Source: Brachypterus glaber
Taxonomy: Eukaryota; Arthropoda; Insecta; Coleoptera; Kateretidae
NCBI GenBank assembly: GCA_958510825.1
Contig: OY294048.1
Coordinates: forward strand, 33,073,026 to 33,137,025
Direction: 5' to 3'
Length of the DNA: 64,000 bases
Part shown: piece by piece, positions 20,701 to 32,700 of the stretch
Position numbering within the stretch: the stretch's first letter is position 1
Layout: each line of letters begins with the position of its first letter
Made by a program: the position numbers and the translations under genes
Notes under the pieces: generated by a model
Told to the model about the DNA's origin: nothing
The model's input: only the letters and a program-made list of their open reading frames with translations
The model's database searches: none

Positions 20701-23700
20701 AAATGCGTATCCGATTTAATTCGTTTCTATTTGCATATGTGGAATTTCATTTTTAATTAGATACAATTTGCAAATGCGTAACATGTTTTAATTCATTTCT
20801 TTTCGCATGTGCAGAATATAATTTTCAATTAACAACTATTTGCAAATGCTTATCTGATTTAATTCGTTTTAATTTACATATGCGGATTATCATTTTCAGT
20901 TAGGAACTATTTGCAAATACGCATCTGATTTAACTCGTTTGAACATGTTTGAATCCGTTTTTGCGGATTGAAAAGTCATTTTCAGTTTAGCATTTGTGAA
21001 TTGATTCGGATTCAAACAGATTAAAAATAAAATATTTTTAATCCGTTTTAATTCGCATATGGGCCATTCCAGCCGTTTAAGGGCATGGGTAGTAATTTTT
21101 AAACATTACTGTATAAAATTAATTAATGTGAATAACTAAAGTAAAAACTCTATAATTTATTAATCCAACACGATTTTTAACGAAAGTAATATATAAGCTT
21201 AATTTTTATATATTTTTGTAGACATCGTTTTATTAGAGGATTTAGTGTTTTATAGTAGTATTTTTAGTTTTAAGTGATGGTAATGTTTTACAACCTAATA
21301 TCGTTTTTTTTTAATTAGAAGAAAAGAACCGTTATTTTTGAAATAACATATATTTTTAGTTATTATTCCTGTTTAAAACTGTTTTTAAAGCTCTTTTACT
21401 GAAGAAAAAAATGAAACACCCGAAACGAAAAAAGTGCAAAAAAAACATTTTGTAGCCTACCACTTAAAGCTTTTTTGGCAATATTTGGTAGAAGTCACTA
21501 TATATATGAGCACTCCTAAAGATTGCAAAGTAGTCCGATTCCATTCACGATTTCGGTACTAAAACGGCATAAGACATTATGAAACAGCAAATTAGGGCAC
21601 ATTTAAATGCATATGATATTATTCCAGCGCATCAATCTGGGTTTAGACGTGGATTTAGCTGTACTACTGCATTGCTAAATGTTACAGACGATATATTTTA
21701 AGCTCTGGATTGCGGAAAGTTGGTTTTATTGCTTTTATTAGATTTTTCTAAAGCTTTTGACACGCTGAATCATGAACTTCTTTTGGCTATATTAAGATAT
21801 ATTGGTTTCTCAGAAAAAGCGTGTAATTTGTTACTTAATTATCTCACAAACAGATTTCAAGCGGTTAGTTATAATGGTATGTTGTCGGAGTTTTTGAAAA
21901 TTTTTAGTGGAGTTCCTCAGGGCTCTATACTTGGCCCTTTACTTTTTATAATTTATACGTCAAATTTCCCAAAAAATTTTATTTCTTTTTTACAGCATTA
22001 TTACGCAGACGATACTCAACTGTATTTATCTTTTTACCTCAAAGAGATTTTGCAGGTAATCACTGCAATTAATTTTGAACTTGATGAGTTATTTAAATTT
22101 ACTGTTGGGCACTGTTTACAATTGAACGCGAAAAAAACAACTGCAATAATTTTTGGAAACAAAAATCAAGTTGAGACTTTTAAGAATGCCAATGTTAGTT
22201 TAAAAATTAACAATGAAATAATTAACATCACGGATACAGTAAAAAACCTTGGTGTCTATATTGATAGCGAGTTAAAATATACCAGTCATATTAACAAGTG
22301 CCTCCAAAGGGGCTATATGGCATTAAAACAGATCTATGCAAACAGACTTGTTTTGTCTGGTGATATTAAGGCGTTACTATATAGATCCTTTGTTCTATCG
22401 CAGCTTAGCTATTGTGAGTCACTGTATGGGCCCTGCCTAAGGACGGCCGATAAAAACCGAATTCAAAAATTGCAAAACTCGTGTCTCAGGTTAATATTTG
22501 GTATTAGAAAGTATGACCGTATTTCACATACTCTCACCTGGTTAAATTGGTTTAATATGGAGGAAACCAGAAAAATCAATACTTGTATGCTCTATTATAA
22601 CATTATACGTACCAAATCTCCTCCATATTTATACAATAAAATACGGTTTCGTTCTGACATACAGAATATTAATCTGAGACATAAGAAAACTCTAACACAG
22701 CCTATACACAGGACTGCTAATTTTGAGAGATCATTTTCTTATCAGATTGTTAAATGTTTAAAAGCACTACCCGAGCATTTTTATCAACTCTCCAAATATC
22801 GGCTTAAGAAAGAATTACTTGAACTAATAAGAAGCAATATAGTCCTTTGATATTTTGAATATTTTTTAAATTTTGTTATTTTTTCATACTTGATTAGAAT
22901 CATGAAGCAAAAAAATTATAATATACAATAGTTTATAGTTTATAGTTTATTTCTAAAATTGTACATAAAATACTATTCTTCGAAATTCAATCTCATGTAA
23001 AACTTATAAAACTTATATTAGTATCTGCATATTTTATAGGTTAGATGGAAGAACAGCTTCCTGTGGTATGTATGCTGCATTGTGTAGTGTACATATTTTT
23101 GGGAAAGCTGAATCTCGCCTTTTCTTTTTACTATTTATATGTATTATTTCTAAATTATTTTGTAATGAACAATGAATAAAGACCTTTATTATTATTATTA
23201 TTATTATTATTAACACCCGAAACGCCAATTAAAATTATTTAGCTACTTCCGCTTATTATTTAATTTAGACGTTGATATCATTTTTTTAGTGCGATATTTA
23301 TTTTTAACTTTTAGATCACCCAATTACAACACCCCCTCCACCCCCGCCCTAGAAATATTTTGGATTTTTACTTTCCCCGAGGAAAGTCTTGCCTTAGTAA
23401 AAAAAAATCTTCAAATTTGAACCATAGGTTGATTATCCAAAGTTCTAGGCTGGGATTGTTTTTGGTAAAAATCGGATTGGGGTAAAATGGGGTAAAAACA
23501 ATTTTTTAAAAAATATTTTTTTCTAATTTGTTTCTCGTTTTATGAAAAAGAAACTTTTTATAAAAAAAAAATTGAAAAACAAAAAAAAAAATAAAAATTG
23601 TTTTTTTAATTTTTTTCGTTTTCGATTTTAATGAACCTAGGCTTATAGGGAAAATTATTATTTTGTTGGCAACAGTATTTGAGTTTATTGTCAGTATTTA

Positions 23701-26700
23701 TTATAATAAAAAAACATACGAAAATCATGTCATCTATGAAAACATTTTTCATGAGTAGGCTGTGGTCTAAACTGTAAGTTTGGAATTTTTTTTTCGGGTT
23801 TTAATAGCTTGTTTAACTGATATATTAGTCTAATTGTAGCACACCTGTAACAATCTATTAGTGCAATAAATATTTAAAAAAATCGTTTTAATGTGTACGA
23901 GTGAAACACCCGAAACGCTGGAATGGCCCATATGCGATTCCAAAAACGGATTCAAACAAATTCAAACAGTTTTTATTTTCAATCTGTTTGATTTTTTTTA
24001 TAGGAATGTCATCTAAAAGTCTAGCTAAAACACTTGAGTGCTTTACTTACAATTTTATAATCAGTTTAGGTAATTTTACCTCTAAAATGTTTAGTTTTTA
24101 TTCTTTTTATTGGTAGGTATTGATTTAATACAAGTTAATTTTAAACATAAACATAGAGTAAGAAATTTTGTATCCGATTCGGTAAAAATGCATTTAAAAA
24201 AAAAAACAGGTTTAGGTACATTTACATCTTATGCATAAAATTGCGAATTTATTGCATGAAATTTAAAAAATATTACAACAAGGCAGAATAGGACAGAAAA
24301 GTGCAGAAAAAAGATTTTTTTTTATAAATATTGTTAACCCTTAATTTGGTAATGTGTAGTATATGAAACATGAATTTTAAGATAACAAAAATATTTATTT
24401 ACAGTACAAGTGAGGTAAGTAGGATATTATTCACGAAAAAAAAGTTGACTGATAAGGCTCCCGGGCCGAGTGGGTTAATTTTTGAGTGAATAATGTTACT
24501 TACCACACGTGTGCTTTACAACATTTTATCCAATACCTCTTAAAAACACTACTTAGTCAAATTTACAAATTAAATTTCCACTAAATTTACTTGAGATTTC
24601 AATATAATGTCACTTTTCACTGATTAAAAATTTCATAGCACAACTTATTTACAGGATGATTAAAACGTCATTTTCATTTATTAGAATGTCAAGTATAAAC
24701 TTACATTAATAGTAGGTGTTGGATAAATTTTTTTTGGCAAAAAAAAAAATATTTGACAATGTCAGTTATGATACAAGTCTAATACTGACTGAAAAAGTCA
24801 CGTGACTTTTTTTAATATTTTTTTGTTCATAATTGTTTTACATTTATGTATCTAAATTTCCCCTTAAAAGATTTTTTATATACTTCATCACAAAGAGTGT
24901 TTGCCAAATTAAGGGTTAAAAAGCTAAAAAATCCTGGATTTTATGTCAAAAAACTCGGAAGTCATACAAAAATCTCAAAAAGTCCGTGCAGAAATATTTT
25001 TTGGTGGTTCACCCCTCACAATATTTATTGTAGGCTGCAGTCGTGGTTATGTATCAAAACATATTTCACCTGAATCAGTGACTGAACTAATATTATGTGA
25101 TACAAGTACAACAAATTTAGATTCAGTTCCAGTTATGGATGGTATTAAAGTAAGAAAACTAATTTTAGATGAAGAAAATATTAAGGTAATTTTTTTATTA
25201 ATACCCTGTTGAAAATGACGGGTCTGCGGGTGAATTTCATCCGCTCAAGTCCGGTTAGTGCACCATTTATACCCGCACAGACCCGTCATTTTCAACAAGT
25301 ATTTTTTACTTTCCCAAGGAAAGTCTATCTAAAGTTATATGTACCACAATATAGCCAAAACCCTATAAAATCTGTGGTATTAAGCTTGCGCTTGAATTTT
25401 TGATTCGAACGCCACCTGTAACATATAAATCTGATAAAAAACAACAAAAGTATAACTTCAGTAAGTTGGAAAAAAGGACATGGGACATACCTTAAGGGAA
25501 AGGGCCCTCGGTTAAATTGCTTCAAATTTTAGTATGTTATAGTGCATGACCTCCTGAAAAAAAGTCTCCATGGACACAAAAAAATTATGGTGCCGTTTGG
25601 TTGCTGTGGTCATTTAAAGACCATACAATCTAGATGATTATATGGATACTTAAATCGTTGTTTATGGGTGTGTATGTGTGTTTTTATAATTTTAAATGAA
25701 TGATTAATAGTTTATATAATTTTTAAAGGCAAGTTAGTGTATGTGGGTATCTTTTATTTACTATTTTTGGGCGTATATGGGCAGTGTCGGTTCAACCAGG
25801 TTTAGGTGGGTGGATTTGTGAGGGTTATGTGCATTTCTATTAATTTTATGTGGGTTTGTATGGTTGGTTTTGGGTGTTTATGCGCATTTATTAGCGTACA
25901 TAGTATTTACACACTAATATTAATAATTATAGATTCGTATGGGCTTTAATGAGTTTGTGTAGTATTTATGAGTATATATGGGTGGTTATGAGTGTGTATT
26001 TTTATTTTTCACTGGCTTTGATGCATATTATTTTGGGTTTGTATTTATGGACTTGTATGGATTGTGATGGGTTCATATAATATTTATACGTGTATTTTTG
26101 AATTTGTATTAGTTTAAATAGATGTATGGGTGCAAATGAGTAGCTTTGGGTGTGTATGGGTAACCCATGAATGCCAATGCACGCCCATTAAAATCCAAAT
26201 AATTTCATAAATACCCATACACACCCGTAACTAAAGTTTAGGTAAACCTATGCACAACCATAAATACTAAAAAAAACATTGAAACATATAAAAACCCATA
26301 AATAACTATACACTCTCACACTACTTTTGCACATCCATATATACTATACAAACCTAAAATAAATTCTATTCTATTCTATTTTATAAAACCACTTAAAAAA
26401 ATCCATAAATAATACATACACACCCATACATACCCATCTATAACCATAGCTACCCATTTGCATCGATAAATACTAAATAAATCCATTAAAACTAATAAAA
26501 ACCCATAAATACCCAAAAATTAATAAAAATGCATATAACTATTAACACAGAAAAAAAATACTACACACATCCATAAAAACCCTCACAAATCCACATACAT
26601 ACACCTGGGTGCACCGACACTGCCCATATACGCCCAAAAATAGTAAATAAAAGATACCCACATACACTAACTTGCCTTTAAATATTATATAAACTACTAA

Positions 26701-29700
26701 CCACTCATTTAAAATTATAAAAACACACATACACACCGATAAATAACGATTTAAGTACCTATATAATCATCTAGATTGTATGGTCTTTAAATGACCATAG
26801 CGGCCAAACGGCACCATAATTTTTTTGTGCCCATGGAGACTTTTTTTCAGAAGGTCATGCTCTATAACATACTAAAATTTGAAGCAATTTAATCGAGGGC
26901 CATTTCCCATAAGGTATGTGCCATGACCTTTCAAATTTTCGTAGCATCACAAGAAAGTAGGAGTCGACCCACAGGGTTACGCATAGCCTTGAACGTGTTA
27001 AGTCCTTTTTTTAATCAACTGTTTTTATTTTAGTTTGAGCCTGGATCTTTAGACTTAGTTATTTCATGTTTAAGCCTCCACTGGGTTAATGATTTACCAA
27101 CAGCCTTCAAACGAATATTAACCAGTCTCAAAGAAGATGGAGTCCTATTAGCTTCAGTTTTTGGAGGAGATACTTTGTATGAGTTAAGGTCTTCGCTGCA
27201 GTTGGCAGAATTGGAAAGAAAAGGTGGCCTTTCTCCTCACATCTCACCCTTTACTGAAGTAAGAGACATCGGGAATTTGCTAACCAGAGCTGGTTTTAGC
27301 ATGTTGACAATTGATACTGATGAAATTGTTGTCAATTATCCTACCATTTTTGAGCTTATGTGGGATTTAAAAGGTATGTTCTCTGAAATTAACGTAACTT
27401 TTAGTAAATGTTACGCAATCTTTTTTTAAATTTTAATATACAGGGTGTTCTCCAACTTTCTACACAGCCTATATCTCCGTTAATGACGGACCGTTAATAT
27501 AACATGTCAACTTAACAAACCCAATTTACCTCACGTTCTCAGATTTTGATGTAATTTGGCACACATGTACTATTTATACAGACTTAAATATAAACAAAGT
27601 TTCATCAAAATATCTCTACCCGTTTCCGAATTACAGCTATGTAAATTTAAAAGAACTCGCCAAAAAACTGCGAACGGACTTTTTTGAAATCGCTCTAGGA
27701 CCTGTCCTAATTGAGCTAGAGAGCTGGGAGGGGCGTCATTTTGAAGAATTTTGTATGCTCTTTCCAACGATAACATAACAAGTAAAAAATTATTATTTCT
27801 TTTGTAAAATACAAATTTAAGTTTTTAATTTAAATTTGAAAATTACACCTCTCACAGCTGTCTACCTCTACTAGAGCGATTTAAAAAAAGTCAGTTCGCG
27901 TTTTTTTTTTTTGCAAATTGTTGATAACTTTACATAGCCATAATATGGCTATGATATATTATTTGCTCTTAGTTTAATAAAAACCTCTCGGATAGCGAAA
28001 CTATTATGTACGGAATACCGTAGGGGTCCCTTCTAGGGCCCTTGCTATTTCTAATTTATATCAACGACATAGCCGCTTCTGTCGAAGATGCTGAGTTGGT
28101 GCTTTTTGCTGATGATACCACGGTTTTAAAATCAAATAAAAACTATGATTCTTTAATGTTAGATATAGATCTGAAGATAAAACTTATTGAAGACTGGTTT
28201 ACGGCAAACAAACTAAGCCTAAACGAATCAAAAACGGGCAGTATCATTTTCTCCTTGAGGCAACTCTCTGAGAGTGAAAAAGAAAAAGATGTCAAATTCC
28301 TTGGTGTCCAACTTGACTCAAAATTAACTTTTGAGAAGCACGTAGATAATATGTCCAAAAAAATAACAAAATTATTCTTTTTGCTAAAAAACCTGGTTAA
28401 AGTTGTAGACCAAAAAACAGCTTTGATGATATATCACTCTTTAATCCAGGGCACGGGTACCTATGGACTTCTAGCACTGACCTAGTGCAGAGAGGGTTTT
28501 TGGTCTCCAAAGAAATTTTTAAATGTAATAATAATGTTCTAATAACTTATGTGTTTTTAATTATTTATTTATTTATTTATGTACTGTATTTTGACGAGTG
28601 TAAATTTTTTTTAAATTTGTTGGCACAATAAACTTACTTTACTATTACTATTTCAGAAACGGTTTGAGATAAAAAATTGAAATTTGGTATTTTTCTTAGT
28701 TTCAGCACCCACTAGTATACCAAATTTTAGCAAAATCTAAAATGGTGGAGTAAAATTTTTATTTAAAGTGTGTTGATTTGACATGGAATGACTCAGATAA
28801 AATGTACCTATTTCGCCATATTTTTACACTAACCCATTTTACACCCTATTTGGAGTAGTTTTTTTGGGGGGGTTGGGTTGGTTCGACCTTTTCAGGTTTG
28901 TAGTAAACAGATCAAAACACAAAATTAAACTTTTATCAGATTTTATTTGCGTTTATCATTTTTATGTAGGGGGTCCTTTTACTCCATGTTAAGGGTGGTT
29001 TTGGGTCACGAGTGGAGTGGGTTACTTTGACTTTACTTTAGGTTCGTATTATATAGATCATAACACAAAAATGTACTTTTTGTCAGTATTTAAGTTTATT
29101 TATTTTATTCTTATGGGATGCTTTTACCCCATTTAAGGCGTGGTGTTGGGTTAATTAACCTTGCATGTATTAGGGGTTGTTTTAGGCTGTTACCAAAAAA
29201 TTAGAGGGTCCACGAATTCGGTTTCAGCGTCAAAAAATGCATAGTCTTCATTACAACTTCAAACTTTTTTTTGTGGGGCTGTATCATCTATCTATATTTT
29301 AGGTATGGCTGAAAGTAATGCAGCCCTGAACAGATCCCTTCATTTAAACAGAGATACGCAATTTGCTGCTGGTGCTATTTATCAACAATTATATGGAAAA
29401 ACTGACCCAGAAACTGGAAAAACTACCATTCCTGCTACGTTCCAGGTAAACATTAGTAGATTACAGGTCGACTCGGAAAATAGTGCCATTTTCCGGGAGA
29501 CTTGTGTACTATGCATAGACAAAGAACATAGATGAGCTGTCATCTCAAGGTTATATACAAATTTACGAGTCCTCCATTTTGATCGGAAGTTACGTCAGAA
29601 ATCAGCCATTTAAATTAGTGGGTAAAGTGTAAATAAATAAACGACATAACCTTACTTTTTAATATTTTCTTATGTTATATTAAAAAAAATCAAACTTACC

Positions 29701-32700
29701 TAAAAAATATGATACTGCTGTCTGCAGGTAGCAGTCGTTTTATGTTTCTACAACTTTTTATAAAACACGTCATTGCAAAGACTTTACTAGTTCTTTGAAA
29801 AAGCACTATAAAATATACAAAAAACACAGAAAGACTTTAAAAGTTCAAAAACGCTATTATATAGTCTATAATAAAATAAAATGTTCACCCTTCTAGCACA
29901 AAACACCAAACGCGTAGAAAAAATAACAGAAAAACCTCGAAAACAAACTCAAAACATACATAAATTAGGTTATGTTAACCTGTTGCACGAATATGTTAGA
30001 GGTGTGTGCGAAGAATTATATTTTTATATTTAAATTACTGGTAAAAATAAATAAATATCTGTGTAGTATAACATATTGATTTACTTTTTACATAATATAT
30101 ATTATATAACAAACTGTTGCAACAAAACAACGACTACTGAAGTGAAATGAAAAGACACATCTCTAACAAAGAAAATATTCCTATCTAACGCAACACAGTG
30201 TTACCAACATAAAATATATATTTTTTTACTTTATGTTGGATAATTGGAATCAAAATGGAGGACGCATTTAGTCGGGACGCAGAAGTATGCGCAGACGGTC
30301 AAAAATCAATCTATTTGTTTATTTTGTCTATGGTACTATGTTATTCGCAACTGTTTTTATTTAAAAATGCTATTTTTTTGAAACTTAGATGTTTGAATTC
30401 AAATGAAGAAAATAATACTATAATACTTTGTTTCTTAGTTCCTTTCATATTTACCACAAATAATTTTTCCTGCATTTTACGGGAAAAGCACAATCATATA
30501 AAACTTCACATACGCGTAACCCAAAAAAACAACCACAGAAAAAAATGTGGCAAGACACCGTTTATAACACAAAAAAAAAACGCACAAAAAACATTAGTTC
30601 ACATGGCACCGTTTATAACATTTATTATCCTTCTCTGTCTCAAAAGTAAAAAACATTGTCAGTTTTAGTACAATTAAATGATTTTAAACAAAATGTATCA
30701 GATTATATTCGTGTTGGCGCACTAACATCTCTACTCTTTTACATCTCTGCTCTTTTACATCTCTGCTCTTTCATATCTCTACTCTTTTACTTCTCTCCTC
30801 TTTTACTTCTCTAGCAGTTTATTTCAAATAAATTATTTGACGACTGTGTATAAATTTAATTATTTTTATTAGTACACACTATATATATATATTAAAAGTT
30901 ATGGCTTTGATTGATTATGAAGGATCTAAGTTTGCACATCTAAGTAAAAAAATTAAAATAAATATTGCAGATTATTATACTAAAGGTAACGTTCAAGTAT
31001 TACGTAACGCAAATTGTACCAAAATTCATACACTTCATACCCCAGTTATCGCGTTATTATAGATTATAGAGATTTCATATTTTGGCTACCCACCCTAACA
31101 GGGGGTGTAGCCAAAATGTGAAATCTCTACAGCCTTGAATAACGCGAGAACCGAGGTATGAAGTGTATGAATTTTGGTACATTTAGCGTTACGTAATACT
31201 TGAACGTTTCCAAAGCTGTTTTTTTTAAACTAAGCAAAACATCCACCATGGACAGGAATCTAAAAGTTTGACACTAAATTGTTTGTTTATTAAAACAGCT
31301 AGGTCGCCACTGCCTCAACCCATTGATTGTTCCTTGATAAAATATTGAATTAGACACCATTATTATTTTTGGTTTCGCTTAAATGCCACGTTTCAGACAC
31401 AGCAGTGCCTGGGATATTAGAAAAAAATTGTTCACTTGAGATAATATCAAAAACATTAGAAAAACCATAACAGTTTCAACAAATTATTTTAAATAAAATT
31501 CGTTGTTAGTCTAGAGATTCGGAGTTGGATTTTTTTGTTTATTTGGGGCTCATCATCGGAAAAAGAGGATGGTCTCTTTTTATCGCTGTTTTGATTTTTT
31601 TCATGCGGGTAGTGCTAGGCAGTGCGGAATTTTCCAGTGCTGCAGCCGAGTAGTAGTCCTCCTCAATCTTTAATTTTCCGCCTTTTATTTTGGCGACAAG
31701 GCCCTTGGCTGAAGCCATTTTTTTTTATGTTTTACTAAAATTTTGGTGGTTGCAAGATCTTCAGGACATTCGTCATGGGAAATTGAGATTTTTGTACTTT
31801 TAAGGCGGATACAATTTTACATAACCAGGTTTTTTCGCTGATACGATGTCAATTCAACGATTAAACTAGGTTGATTGCCAGATATTTTGGAACCAAAGTC
31901 TGCCAGGCCAAATATTTGTATGTTGTTTTTCCTTAATTGCCTTTAAAGAAAGAGATTTTAGCTCTGCAATTTTTAGTTATTCTTTTCTAAACACTGTATT
32001 TTTTGTGAGTGTAATTCCGTATGAACCTGAAGTTTGCAACGTTTTTTTGCAACGAAAATTCAAATGTATCATATATTAAAGTACTAGTTTCATAACAATC
32101 GTTTTTAGCGCACGAGTACAAGTTTAGAAAACAAGCCGCTTGCGGCGAGATTTCTAAAGTACTAGTGCGCTAAAAACGTGTTATGGAATAAGTTCTTTAA
32201 TATACTATTTGAATTTTCGATGCAAAAAAACGTTGCAAACTTCAGCTTCATAATTCTGTAACATTTTGAATTTCTTTTTTTAAATTATTTTGGTGCTGCA
32301 GTATTTCAGCTTTTATTTCTTCCATTTTTTCCGAAAGATTTAGGTTCATTTTTCCAAACATAGAATTTAGAAAGTCCTTTTGTCTCTCAGAAAAATAATA
32401 ACCCAGGAAGAGTAGAAATGGACACAATAAGCAACGCAACCAACACTTGTATATACCAACGCTGCGTGAATGACAACAGTTACTTTTTCACGTTTTTTAT
32501 ATTATTTTGAATTTTTGAATATTGCTATTATTGAAAGTTTAGACTTTTTGTTTAGCACATAAATAAGGCACTGTAATTAATTTATTTATCGCACTTTTGG
32601 AATATCAGTGATTAATGTTACAGCATATAAACAAGTGAACGTATTCGGCCGGCAGTCGCCGTCAAACTCAGACCAGACTATTAAATTCTTAGGTATTTTG

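Noticed and set aside
24846..25212. ORFs starting before NDUFAF5 exon 2 as the true start of a gene
   Set aside because: The conserved protein begins only after the acceptor at 25033, and exon 1 at 17707 joins in phase with the family's IGCSRGY.
26020..26520. Interstitial telomere
   Set aside because: Units are degenerate TATGGGT-like words and do not form TTAGG or TTAGGG runs.
30255..30668. 137-aa ORF in NDUFAF5 intron 4
   Set aside because: It begins at an inverted repeat end, is AT-biased and hydrophobic by composition, and has no recognisable domain. Kept only as a note on the intron.
30727..30812. CRISPR-like array
   Set aside because: The 16-bp units are contiguous with no spacers, and the setting is a eukaryotic intron.
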